Origin: Zoogloeaceae bacterium
Lineage (GTDB): Bacteria; Pseudomonadota; Gammaproteobacteria; Burkholderiales; Rhodocyclaceae
Assembly: GCA_031274855.1 (NCBI GenBank)
Contig: JAISPO010000117.1
Coordinates: 1-11,940, forward strand
Length of the DNA stretch: 11,940 bases
Direction: 5' to 3'
Shown: positions 5,879-11,940 of the stretch, in pieces
Numbering within the stretch: the stretch's first letter is position 1
How the letters are laid out: every line of letters begins with the position of its first letter
The notes under the pieces: generated by a model
Seen by the model: only the letters and a program-made list of their open reading frames with translations
Told to the model about the DNA's origin: nothing
Database searches by the model: none
Position numbers and translations under genes: made by a program

Positions 5879-6511
5879 TTGAACACAAGATTCTGCATGG
5901 TCCGCCACGGTGAGACGGACTGGAATATCGAAAAACGCATACAGGGCCATATCGACATTTCCCTGAACGCCACCGGACTGGCCCAAGCCGATGCCGCCGC
6001 CCGCCGCTTGGCGGGGCAGGCGTTTGATGCCGCTTACAGCAGCGATCTCGACCGCGCCTGGCAGACGGCGCGGGTGATCGGCCAGCGTCTGGATCTGGAT
6101 GTGCGCCGGACGCCGGATTTGCGCGAGCGGCATTACGGCATTCTGCAAGGGCTGACGGCGGAGGAAATCGCGACGAAATATCCAGAGGCCTACCGGCACT
6201 ATCTGGTTCGCAACCCGCAATGCTGCTTTGAGACCGGCGAGAGTCTGGAGGATTTTTCCGCGCGCATCATCGCCGCCATTGAATCGCTGGCTGCGAAACA
6301 CCCCGGTCAAAACCTGCTGCTGATTTTCCATGGCGGGGTGCTGGATGTCTGTTACCGGCGGGCCACGGGCCGCGATCTCGCGTCGCCCAGAGACTTTCCG
6401 ATTCCCAATGCCGCGTTCAACTGGCTGGAAGTGGGGCCAACGGGCTGGCAGCTTGTTTCCTGGGCGGATCACCGCCATCTGACGCAGTCGCTGGAAGAAT
6501 CGCCCGAATGA
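5879..6511 (+). CDS. Histidine phosphatase family protein (phosphoglycerate mutase-like)
   Basis: Member of the branch-1 histidine phosphatase superfamily, which forms a phosphohistidine intermediate on a small phosphorylated substrate. It has the RHGETDWN motif with catalytic His10, the acid in LRERHYG, and the second histidine in IFHGG at 151. About 210 aa is usual for cofactor-dependent phosphoglycerate mutase-like and alpha-ribazole phosphatase-like members; sequence alone does not decide the substrate. There is no ATG before the motif except the one inside it (5897). TTG at 5879 has GGA seven nt upstream and gives a normal N-terminus (MNTRFCMVRHG), so I prefer it over TTG at 5867. It diverges from bioB; glyA begins 40 nt after its stop. 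Confidence 0.88.
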   Translation: MNTRFCMVRHGETDWNIEKRIQGHIDISLNATGLAQADAAARRLAGQAFDAAYSSDLDRAWQTARVIGQRLDLDVRRTPDLRERHYGILQGLTAEEIATKYPEAYRHYLVRNPQCCFETGESLEDFSARIIAAIESLAAKHPGQNLLLIFHGGVLDVCYRRATGRDLASPRDFPIPNAAFNWLEVGPTGWQLVSWADHRHLTQSLEESPE

Positions 6512-6517
6512 TAAAAT
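6512..6517 (+). promoter_or_regulatory. Candidate -10 box (TAAAAT) for glyA
   Basis: TAAAAT begins directly after the phosphatase TGA, in GATAAAATC. Transcription from it would start near 6524 and leave a leader of about 28 nt to the preferred glyA ATG at 6552. A -35 box is not evident. It would allow glyA to be expressed independently of the phosphatase gene. Confidence 0.35.
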
Positions 6518-6551
6518 CTCTTCTTTTTCTCTTGCCATGAAAGCCGCCGTC

Positions 6552-7799
6552 ATGTTCAGCAAGCAAAATTCCCTCGCCAAAACCGATCCCGAACTCTGGA
6601 CTGCCATCAAGGCTGAAGACCGCCGCCAGGAAGATCATATTGAGCTGATCGCTTCGGAGAACTATGTCTCCTGGGCAGTCATGGAAGCCCAAGGTTCGCA
6701 ACTGACCAACAAGTACGCTGAGGGCTACCCCGGCAAGCGTTACTACGGCGGATGCGAGCATGTGGATGTCGTCGAACAACTGGCGATTGATCGCGCCAAA
6801 AAACTGTTCGGCGCCGAGTGCGCCAACGTCCAGCCGAATTCCGGTTCGCAGGCCAATCAAGCGGTTTTTCTCGCCTTCCTGAAACCCGGCGATACGGTGC
6901 TGGGCATGAACCTCGCCATGGGCGGCCACTTGACGCACGGCTCGCCGGTCAACATGTCGGGCAAGTGGTTCAACGTCGTGCCCTACGGCCTCGACGCCGA
7001 TGAGGACATCGACTACGCGGTGCTCGACAAGCTGGCGCAGGAGCACAGGCCCAAGCTGATTATCGCTGGCGCTTCCGCCTTCGCGCTCAAAATCGACTTC
7101 GAGCGTTTCGCCAAAATCGCCAAATCGGTCGGCGCCATTTTCATGGTCGACATGGCCCACTACGCCGGACTGGTGGCCGCGGGCTTCTATCCGAATCCGG
7201 TGCCTCATGCCGATGTCGTCACTTCGACGACGCACAAGACCCTGCGCGGCCCGCGTGGCGGCCTGATCTTGATGAAAGCCGAGCATGAGAAAGTCATCAA
7301 CTCGGCGATTTTCCCCGGCTTGCAAGGCGGCCCGCTGGAGCACGTCATCGCCGCCAAAGCCGTCGCCTTCAAAGAGGCGATGACCAAGGAGTTCAAGGAC
7401 TATCAGGCGCAGGTGGTCGCCAATGCGCAGGTGATGGTCAAGGTGCTGAAAAGCCGTGGCCTGCGCATCGTGTCGGGGCATACCGAATCGCATCTCTTTC
7501 TGGTCGATCTGCAATCCAAGAACATCACCGGCAAGGATGCCGAAGCGGCGCTCGGCAAGGCGCATATCACGGTCAACAAAAACTCGATTCCGAACGATCC
7601 GCAAAAACCTTTCGTCACTTCCGGCATTCGCATCGGCGTACCGGCCATGACGACGCGGGGCTTTACCGAGATCGAGGCGGAACAGGTCGCCAACCTGATT
7701 GCCGACGTGCTCGACGCGCCCGCCGACGAAGCGGCGCTGACGCGAGTGCGCGGCGAAGTGGCGGCGCTGTGCAAGAAGTTTCCGGTCTACGCGGCCTGA
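6552..7799 (+). CDS. glyA: Serine hydroxymethyltransferase GlyA
   Basis: PLP enzyme that converts serine and tetrahydrofolate to glycine and 5,10-methylene-tetrahydrofolate, the main one-carbon source of the cell. From ATG 6552 the product is 415 aa (MFSKQNSLAKTDPELW). The PLP lysine lies in TSTTHKTLRGPRGG at residue 229, as in E. coli GlyA. Other family blocks are IELIASENYVS, NKYAEGYPGKRYYGGCE, GHLTHGSPVN and VTSGIRIGVPAMTTRG. An upstream ATG at 6537 would add five residues (MKAAV) not usual for the family; neither start has a clear Shine-Dalgarno. nrdR follows after 9 bp, a conserved proteobacterial arrangement. Confidence 0.97.
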   Translation: MFSKQNSLAKTDPELWTAIKAEDRRQEDHIELIASENYVSWAVMEAQGSQLTNKYAEGYPGKRYYGGCEHVDVVEQLAIDRAKKLFGAECANVQPNSGSQANQAVFLAFLKPGDTVLGMNLAMGGHLTHGSPVNMSGKWFNVVPYGLDADEDIDYAVLDKLAQEHRPKLIIAGASAFALKIDFERFAKIAKSVGAIFMVDMAHYAGLVAAGFYPNPVPHADVVTSTTHKTLRGPRGGLILMKAEHEKVINSAIFPGLQGGPLEHVIAAKAVAFKEAMTKEFKDYQAQVVANAQVMVKVLKSRGLRIVSGHTESHLFLVDLQSKNITGKDAEAALGKAHITVNKNSIPNDPQKPFVTSGIRIGVPAMTTRGFTEIEAEQVANLIADVLDAPADEAALTRVRGEVAALCKKFPVYAA

Positions 7800-7808
7800 C
7801 ATCGCGCC

Positions 7809-8285
7809 ATGAAGTGCCCCTACTGCGCTGACCCGAACACGCAGGTTGTGGACACCCGTGAGAACGAGGAAGGCGACACCGTTCGCCGCCGCCGCCGCTG
7901 CCTCGCCTGCGACAAACGCTTCACCACCTATGAGCGGGTCGAATTGCAGTTGCCGCTGGTGGTCAAGAAAAACGGCAGCCGCGTCGAATACGACCGCGAC
8001 AAAATCATGGCCAGCATGGCGCTGGCCCTGCGCAAGCGCCCCGTCACCACTGAAAGCGTCGATGCCGCCATCGACCGCATTGAAGAACGGCTGGTGACGC
8101 TGGGCGAGCGCGAAATTGCCTCCGACCGGATCGGCGAACTGGTCATGCGCGAATTGAAGAAACTCGACAAAATCGCCTACATCCGCTTCGCTTCGGTCTA
8201 TCGCAACTTTGAAGACCTCGATGAGTTTTCCGACGCCATCCGCGAAGTGAAAAAACCGCGCGTCAAGCGGCCTCGTCCCGCATGA
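7809..8285 (+). CDS. nrdR: Transcriptional repressor NrdR
   Basis: Zinc-ribbon / ATP-cone repressor of ribonucleotide reductase genes; it senses (d)ATP and binds paired NrdR boxes. The 158-aa product starts MKCPYC. The zinc ribbon uses C3, C6, C31 and C34 with the DNA-contact stretch RRRRRCLACDKRFTTYE, followed by the ATP-cone (about 46-136: VVKKNGSRVEYDRDKI to RFASVYRNFED). It sits between glyA and ribD, its most usual position, and its TGA overlaps the ribD ATG by 4 nt. No NrdR box was recognised in the window, so its targets are probably elsewhere. Confidence 0.97.
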   Translation: MKCPYCADPNTQVVDTRENEEGDTVRRRRRCLACDKRFTTYERVELQLPLVVKKNGSRVEYDRDKIMASMALALRKRPVTTESVDAAIDRIEERLVTLGEREIASDRIGELVMRELKKLDKIAYIRFASVYRNFEDLDEFSDAIREVKKPRVKRPRPA

Positions 8286-9352
8286 GCTTTACCGAAACCG
8301 ACCGGCAGCACATGAGCCGCGCGTTGCAGTTGGCCGCGCGGGGGCTCAACACCACGACCCCGAACCCAAGGGTCGGCTGCGTGCTGGTCAAGGCAGATGC
8401 CGTTGTCGGCGAAGGCTGGCACGAATGGGCCGGCGAAGCCCACGCCGAAGTGCACGCCCTGCGCGATGCCGGCGCGGCAGCGCGTGGCGCCACCGCCTAC
8501 ATCACGCTGGAACCCTGCGTTCATCATGGCCGGACGCCTCCCTGCGCCGACGCGCTGATTGAAGCGGGCGTCACCCGCGTCATCGCGGCCATGCGCGACC
8601 CGAACCCGCTGGTCGCCGGTCAAGGCTTCATCCGCTTGCAGCAGGCGGGGATCACAGTCGAAACCGGCCTGCTGGACGCAGAAGCCGAAGCCCTCAATAT
8701 CGGTTTCGTCTCGCGCATGACGCGGGGCCGCCCCTGGCTGCGCCTGAAAATTGCCGCCAGTCTCGACGGCAAAACGGCGCTGCTCAATGGCCGTTCGCAA
8801 TGGATCACCGGCGCGGAAGCGCGCCGCCACGCCCACGGCTGGCGAGCGCGTTCCTGCGCCATCATGACCGGCAGCGGAACAATCATCGCCGATGACCCCA
8901 GCCTCACCGTCCGCGAAGTCCCCTGCATGCGCCAGCCTCTGCGGATCGTGATAGACAGCCGCCTGCAAACGCCGCCCAACGCAAAAATATTGACCGGCAC
9001 CGGCGCATTGATCTTCACCGCCCAAACCGGCAGCCTGCCCAATGCCGAAATCATCGCCCTGCCCGATGCCACCGGCAAAGTCGACCTGGCTGGCGCAATG
9101 GCCGAACTCGGACGGCGCGGCATCAACGAGCTGCTGGTTGAAGGCGGCACGCGCCTGAACGGCGCCTTGCTACGCGCCGGTCTGGTGGACGAACTGCTGA
9201 TTTACCAAGCGCCGCTGCTCATCGGCGATCAAGCTCAGGGCATGTTTGATCTGCCCGAAACATTAAGCCTCACCGAAGCCCGCCAACTCGACATCATCGA
9301 GCGATGCCAGCTCGGTCGGGACACCTTCCTGCGCGCGCGGCTTTGCTCATAG
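8282..9352 (+). CDS. ribD: Bifunctional riboflavin deaminase/reductase RibD
   Basis: Performs two steps of riboflavin synthesis: deamination of the diaminopyrimidine ring made from GTP, then NADPH reduction of the ribosyl side chain. The 356-aa product has the N-terminal deaminase with zinc ligands H54 (HAEVHAL), C79 and C88 (PCVHHGRTPPCA) and catalytic E56. The C-terminal reductase begins about residue 147 (RPWLRLKIAASLDGKTAL, SQWITG, ADDPSLTVR, ELLVEGGTRLNGALL). The ATGA overlap with nrdR sets the start and implies coupling. In many relatives the rib genes continue downstream; here a convergent toxin gene ends 1 bp after the ribD stop, with no room for a separate terminator. Confidence 0.97.
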   Translation: MSFTETDRQHMSRALQLAARGLNTTTPNPRVGCVLVKADAVVGEGWHEWAGEAHAEVHALRDAGAAARGATAYITLEPCVHHGRTPPCADALIEAGVTRVIAAMRDPNPLVAGQGFIRLQQAGITVETGLLDAEAEALNIGFVSRMTRGRPWLRLKIAASLDGKTALLNGRSQWITGAEARRHAHGWRARSCAIMTGSGTIIADDPSLTVREVPCMRQPLRIVIDSRLQTPPNAKILTGTGALIFTAQTGSLPNAEIIALPDATGKVDLAGAMAELGRRGINELLVEGGTRLNGALLRAGLVDELLIYQAPLLIGDQAQGMFDLPETLSLTEARQLDIIERCQLGRDTFLRARLCS

Positions 9353-9353
9353 C

Positions 9354-9743
9354 TCACCCCAAGTCGGTGTGAGAAAAATCTTTCCCTTTGTAGAGCAAAG
9401 GAATTTCCAGCGCCTTGGCGCAGGCATAGGAGAAACAATCCGCGAGATTGAGCTGCGCGGGATGGCCTCTGCCTTTGCCGTAATCGGCAAAGGCTTTTAC
9501 GGCGAGGCTGGCCGTTTTTGCGTCCAAAGGAACGAGCGTAATCCCGGCTTCCTCCATGAATGCCTGAAGCCGTTTCTCCACCTCGACCGGATCAATCGCC
9601 AGCTTTGTGGCAAGCCTCATGGCAGCTTCGAGAATGACCAAGGCCGATGTGCAGCATTGGGCGGCCTCAATCCTGTTTGCCAATTCGGTGGCATCCGGCT
9701 CTTTTGACAGGATGGCAACGATGACCGAGGTGTCGATGAACAT
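9354..9743 (-). CDS. vapC: VapC-type PIN-domain ribonuclease toxin
   Basis: PIN-fold, Mg-dependent RNase that blocks translation when released from its antitoxin. The 129-aa product starts MFIDTSVIVAIL, and the four acidic metal ligands are visible: D4, E39 (ILEA), D102 (NLADC) and D122 (GKDF). This is the standard length and layout of VapC. ATG at 9743 overlaps the antitoxin TGA by one base (TGATG), the coupled order antitoxin-toxin. An in-frame upstream start at 9758 would lengthen the overlap and is less likely. The stop lies 1 bp from the ribD stop on the other strand, so transcripts of the two genes must collide or overlap. Confidence 0.93.
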   Translation of the reverse strand: MFIDTSVIVAILSKEPDATELANRIEAAQCCTSALVILEAAMRLATKLAIDPVEVEKRLQAFMEEAGITLVPLDAKTASLAVKAFADYGKGRGHPAQLNLADCFSYACAKALEIPLLYKGKDFSHTDLG

Positions 9744-9985
9744 CAGAGGTGCCCCCACATGGCATCAATTTCGTTTTTCTTCATGTCCCGGCCATTTGGC
9801 CCGGCGATGACGGCAAGCTCATCGGCGATGGCATCCAGACGCTCGGCAAGGGGCTGCTGCGCGGCAACGCGACGGTATTCGGTTTCCAGCGCCTGAACGA
9901 CAACCTCAGTCATGGAAGCGTGGCATTGCAGAGCGATCTTGCGGGCTAACTCGCGTGCTCGCGGATCTCGTATTTGCAGGTGCAT
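9743..9985 (-). CDS. vapB: VapB-type antitoxin (Rv0623/PSK-like family)
   Basis: The 80-aa antitoxin expected to bind and neutralise the adjacent PIN toxin and to repress the operon. The N-terminal MHLQIRDPRARELARKIA and SMTEVVVQALETEYRR (about 24-39) resemble the ribbon-helix-helix-like dimerisation and DNA-binding part of Rv0623-type antitoxins. The C-terminal DMKKNEIDAMWGHL resembles the toxin-binding tail typical of that family. ATG at 9985 has CGGAG about 8 nt upstream. It shares one base with the toxin gene and is preceded by a palindromic operator candidate at 10014-10034. Confidence 0.9.
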   Translation of the reverse strand: MHLQIRDPRARELARKIALQCHASMTEVVVQALETEYRRVAAQQPLAERLDAIADELAVIAGPNGRDMKKNEIDAMWGHL

Positions 9986-10013
9986 GAGCGTACTCCGGCG
10001 TTAAAGGTAATGT

Positions 10014-10034
10014 CATGATGCTCAATACATCATG
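10014..10034 (-). promoter_or_regulatory. Inverted repeat, probable VapB operator
   Basis: CATGATG and CATCATG form a perfect 7-bp inverted repeat separated by 7 nt, 29 bp upstream of the antitoxin ATG. This is a normal place and shape for the autoregulatory site of a VapBC operon. On the minus strand TTGCAC (plus 10052-10057) and CATGAT are spaced 17 nt apart, so the palindrome may cover the -10 box; this promoter reading is weak. Confidence 0.5.
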
Positions 10035-10073
10035 GCATATTTATCATTACGGTGCAAGTTTTCCACGAGCGGG

Positions 10074-10111
10074 AAAAATCAGCCGCGACGGTCTACTTGA
10101 CCGCCTCGGCC
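10074..10111. repeat. Scrambled remnant of the moeB 3' end
   Basis: Positions 10074-10094 are identical to 10609-10629, which holds the last moeB codons, its stop and five bases beyond. Positions 10096-10111 are identical over 16 bases to 10746-10761, an internal moeB stretch (the AEAVK codons). In the remnant these two pieces are joined with only one base between them, so 116 bp of moeB is missing. It lies beyond the DUF2721 gene, so the two tail copies flank that gene as direct repeats. Confidence 0.75.
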
Positions 10112-10128
10112 TTGGCTCTTGAGCCAAG
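10111..10128 (-). terminator. Short stem-loop after the DUF2721 gene
   Basis: CTTGGCTC and GAGCCAAG form an 8-bp inverted repeat with only two bases between them, so the real loop would open to about four. It lies 24 bp after the stop of the DUF2721 gene. No T-run follows on the minus strand, so its role as terminator is uncertain. Confidence 0.3.
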
Positions 10129-10152
10129 CCAGCACGTCTACAGCAGAAGGGG

Positions 10153-10593
10153 TCAGCGCGGAACCGTATGGATGCCGCCGTAGGCAAGCGTGATCTCACG
10201 CAGGAAAAGTAGCAGGCTGGAAACCAGAGCCAGCATGGCAACGATGAACAGCACGGCGATCAGGATGGACACCTTGATACCAGTTACCGAACCGGCAAAC
10301 ATCAGCGCGATAACAATGCAGATCAGCAGGGCGCTGCTGGTGCAAGCGCCAATCGCCCAATGTACCAGGCGGGCGCGCCGTGCCAGCCGGTCCATCTCGG
10401 TCCGCACGGAAGCGCGGGCGATTTCCGGCAGATCATCCGGCAGGCGTTCCAGCACGCGGAATCTGTCGGTAACACGGCCAAGCCTGTTGATGAGCACCCC
10501 CAGCATGGCGCCGATCCCCATAAGCAGGAACACCGGCGCTACGGCCAACTGGATGACGTGAGCAACTTCTGTAATATCGGTCAGACTCTGCAA
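10153..10593 (-). CDS. DUF2721 family inner-membrane protein
   Basis: A 146-aa protein of unknown function matching the DUF2721 pattern: an N-terminal VAHVIQLAVAPVFLLMGIGAMLGVL membrane segment (about 10-34), then NRLGRVTDRFRVLE, a charged cytoplasmic stretch with RTEMDRLARRARLVHWAIGA (about 64-83), and two further membrane segments (about 80-101 and 108-131). The start is TTG at 10593, supported by GGAG nine nt upstream; no ATG precedes the conserved sequence. It begins 20 bp after the moeB stop and is probably cotranscribed with it. A piece of the moeB 3' end is repeated on its far side. Confidence 0.85.
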   Translation of the reverse strand: MQSLTDITEVAHVIQLAVAPVFLLMGIGAMLGVLINRLGRVTDRFRVLERLPDDLPEIARASVRTEMDRLARRARLVHWAIGACTSSALLICIVIALMFAGSVTGIKVSILIAVLFIVAMLALVSSLLLFLREITLAYGGIHTVPR

Positions 10594-10608
10594 GTACTAT
10601 CTCTCCAA

Positions 10609-10629
10609 AAAAATCAGCCGCGACGGTCT
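10609..10629. repeat. Direct repeat at the moeB stop, partner of 10074-10094
   Basis: This 21-bp segment contains the last five-odd codons of moeB (ADRRG region), the TGA and five A/T bases, and is exactly repeated 535 bp to the left. Together the copies bracket the DUF2721 gene. Confidence 0.75.
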
Positions 10630-11372
10630 GCCGAGCAGACGCTACAGCCCGGGTCGCGCGGCACCGCGATTTGCCGCCATGTCATTGCCAGACCATCGAG
10701 CAGCAGCAGACGGCCGGCCAGCGATTCGCCGCAGCCAACGATCAGCTTGACCGCCTCGGCCGCCTGCGTCGCGCCGATGATGCCGGTCAGCGGCGCGAAT
10801 ACGCCCATGACAGCGCAGCGCATTTCCTCAACCTCCGCGCTTTCTGGAAACAGGCAGTGGTAACAGGGGGCATCGTCGCGGCGGCTGTCGAACACCGCCA
10901 CCTGACCATCGAAACGAATCGCCGCGCCCGAAACCAGCGGCTTGCGCTGCTTGACGCAGGCGCGATTAATCGCATGGCGGGTAGTGAAATTGTCCGAACA
11001 ATCGAGTACAACATCGGCGGCAGCCACTTCCTCCTCAAGACGCGTACCGACCAGCCGCTCTACCCGCGGGATCACTCGGCATTCGGGATTAACGCGGGCT
11101 AGCGTATTCTGCCCCGACACCGCCTTGGCAAGCCCCACCGAATCCGTAGCGTGCAAAATCTGCCGTTGCAGATTGCTCAAATCCACCGTATCGCCGTCGG
11201 CCAGCACAAGGGAACCGACGCCCGCAGAAGCCAGATAGTAAGCCGCCGGTGACCCCAACCCGCCCGCTCCAACCACCAGCGCACGCGCCGCCAGCAGGCG
11301 TTCCTGCCCCTCAACGCCGACTTGCGGCAACAGGATATGGCGGCTGTAACGGAGAAGCTGCTGATCGTTCAT
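10614..11372 (-). CDS. moeB: MoeB/ThiF/HesA family adenylyltransferase
   Basis: E1-like enzyme that adenylates the C-terminal glycine of a small sulfur-carrier protein (MoaD for molybdopterin, or ThiS for thiamine). The 252-aa product starts MNDQQLLRYSRHILLPQVG, as MoeB does. It has the ATP loop GAGGLGSP (about 38-45), the D-x-V-D-L-S-N-L-Q-R-Q segment with its arginine, DCSDNF, and two zinc CXXC pairs (CYHC and CSVC). A catalytic cysteine candidate lies in MRCAVMGVFAPL. MoeB and ThiF are hard to tell apart by sequence; no moa or thi gene is nearby to decide. A TTG 33 nt upstream is also in frame, but ATG 11372 matches the family start. The gene is followed by DUF2721 after 20 bp. Confidence 0.9.
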   Translation of the reverse strand: MNDQQLLRYSRHILLPQVGVEGQERLLAARALVVGAGGLGSPAAYYLASAGVGSLVLADGDTVDLSNLQRQILHATDSVGLAKAVSGQNTLARVNPECRVIPRVERLVGTRLEEEVAAADVVLDCSDNFTTRHAINRACVKQRKPLVSGAAIRFDGQVAVFDSRRDDAPCYHCLFPESAEVEEMRCAVMGVFAPLTGIIGATQAAEAVKLIVGCGESLAGRLLLLDGLAMTWRQIAVPRDPGCSVCSADRRG

Positions 11373-11407
11373 GTCGGGTGGCGCGTGGTGAAGCGACGAA
11401 AACAAGC

Positions 11408-11413
11408 ATTTTA
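11408..11413 (-). promoter_or_regulatory. Candidate -10 box (TAAAAT) for moeB
   Basis: On the minus strand GATAAAATG contains TAAAAT, 35 nt before the moeB ATG. The spacing equals that of the matching boxes before glyA and the phosphatase gene. No convincing -35 box is seen. The AAGGA just upstream of it looks like a ribosome site for an out-of-frame 32-codon ORF, but the promoter reading is simpler. Confidence 0.35.
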
Positions 11414-11451
11414 TCGTCCTTCACGCTCATCACGGGGAAGGCGCTTAAAAC

Positions 11452-11479
11452 AACACCGCCGGCATAAGCCGGCGGTGTT
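11452..11479 (-). terminator. Strong bidirectional rho-independent terminator
   Basis: AACACCGCCGGC and GCCGGCGGTGTT form a perfect 12-bp stem with the loop ATAA. On the minus strand it is followed by GTTTTAAGC, so it ends the adhesin transcript 21 bp after that gene's stop. On the plus strand the arm runs into TTTTGC, so it can work in that direction too. It insulates moeB from the adhesin gene. Confidence 0.9.
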
Positions 11480-11500
11480 TTGCTTCCCTTGCTTTAAACC

Positions 11501-11940
11501 TCACCAGGCAAACGTCACCCCTGCCCGCGCGCCGTAGCCGCCTTGCGACAAACCGCCGCCGATGGCCAGATTGCCCACCGCGCGGTCGCTCAACCGGAAT
11601 TGCGCGCCGATGGCGACGGCGTTCTCGCTGCGGAAATTACCCACGTTGGCCGAGATCGCGAACTGCTTATCCTGCGGCAGCAACACGCCCCCCATGGCAA
11701 TGGCAATCGCCGTGCCTTCAAAGGACTGCCGCATCTGTTTCTGCAAATCACCGATAGCCTGATAAGCCCCATAAAGCTGGCTGCCGTTCACCGCGTCAGT
11801 GGACGTGGCGCTCACAAGACCGGAAGCCACGTTCTGCACGCGCCGTTCCGCCCCCACGTCGCCCACGCTCACCACCCCCACCGGCGCGCCACCGGCATAA
11901 GCGTAAGTTACGCCATTGATTGTCGCGCCGTTATAGATCG
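11501..11940 (-). CDS. YadA-like trimeric autotransporter adhesin, C-terminal part (5' end beyond window)
   Basis: The open frame continues through the right edge; about 145 residues are visible. A stalk/neck part (IYNGATINGVTYAYAGGAPV, then VQNVASGLVSATSTDAVNGSQLY) carries the conserved YadA-stalk motif, and a coiled-coil stretch (QAIGDLQKQM) leads into the YadA anchor (about the last 75 residues: GTAIAIAMGGVLLPQDKQFA to GARAGVTFAW). The anchor forms a 12-stranded trimeric barrel in the outer membrane, four strands per chain, through which the passenger is exported. The terminal aromatic W is the usual BAM recognition end. An internal GTG at 11881 lies in the stalk and is not the true start. 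The passenger, head and signal peptide lie outside the window. Confidence 0.93.
   Translation of the reverse strand, partial: IYNGATINGVTYAYAGGAPVGVVSVGDVGAERRVQNVASGLVSATSTDAVNGSQLYGAYQAIGDLQKQMRQSFEGTAIAIAMGGVLLPQDKQFAISANVGNFRSENAVAIGAQFRLSDRAVGNLAIGGGLSQGGYGARAGVTFAW

Noticed and set aside
6417..7802. 461-codon minus-strand open frame opposite glyA
   Set aside because: High-GC genes commonly leave long antisense frames; the product is His/Arg/Asp-rich with no recognisable domain, and glyA on the plus strand is unmistakable.
8198..9025. 275-codon minus-strand open frame opposite nrdR-ribD
   Set aside because: Antisense to two well-supported genes, with no motif or ribosome site of its own.
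11314..11409. 32-codon minus-strand ORF starting ATG at 11409 with AAGGA upstream, overlapping the moeB start out of frame
   Set aside because: Its ATG is part of the TAAAATG -10-like box and its codons lie mostly within the moeB N-terminus; there is no sign of a conserved peptide.
1..11940. CRISPR array, tRNA, rRNA, integrase or transposase gene
   Set aside because: I saw no regularly spaced repeats, cloverleaf-like tRNA ends, rRNA-like sequence, or recombinase motifs in the readable frames.

Overview
The window reads as a high-GC betaproteobacterial chromosome. It has an EngB / cytochrome c4 divergent pair, a glyA-nrdR-ribD run, and BioB, MoeB and other proteins with typical proteobacterial residues. 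A Rhodocyclales- or Nitrosomonadales-like host is my inference from gene order and composition; there is no rRNA or other marker to confirm it.

Left part (1-1109): the 5' two-thirds of the ribosome-assembly GTPase engB (minus) diverges from a complete dihaem cytochrome c4 gene (plus). Middle-left (1110-3873) is a visibly lower-GC, AT-patchy block with an accessory look. It holds a decayed or unrecognised minus-strand stretch, a possible 39-codon lipoprotein-like ORF, and a large gene fusing a SAM methyltransferase to a WbsX / GH99-like glycan domain. That gene is interrupted by an in-frame TGA where tryptophan is expected. The block is bounded by two 46-bp elements with the same layout: a near-identical 24-25 bp segment containing the c4 ending G-L-H-stop, then a 10-bp-stem / 6-nt-loop hairpin of different sequence.

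Centre (3881-9352) is core metabolism. A minus-strand biotin operon runs bioB-bioC followed by a 52-aa very basic protein, each start overlapping the previous stop. It diverges from a histidine-phosphatase gene, which is followed by glyA, nrdR and ribD (one-carbon metabolism, dNTP-synthesis control, riboflavin synthesis); nrdR and ribD overlap by 4 nt.

Right part (9354-11940) is all on the minus strand and has more accessory character. It contains a VapBC-type toxin-antitoxin pair ending 1 bp from ribD with a palindromic operator candidate, a DUF2721 membrane protein behind moeB with a scrambled remnant of the moeB 3' end beyond it, a strong bidirectional terminator, and the C-terminal membrane-anchor part of a YadA-like trimeric autotransporter adhesin that runs off the right edge.

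No CRISPR array, tRNA, rRNA, integrase or IS transposase was seen. The most unusual signals are the paired repeat-plus-hairpin elements around the glycan gene, the single in-frame TGA inside an otherwise intact 705-codon gene, the coupled small ORFs, and the partial duplication of the moeB tail around the DUF2721 gene.
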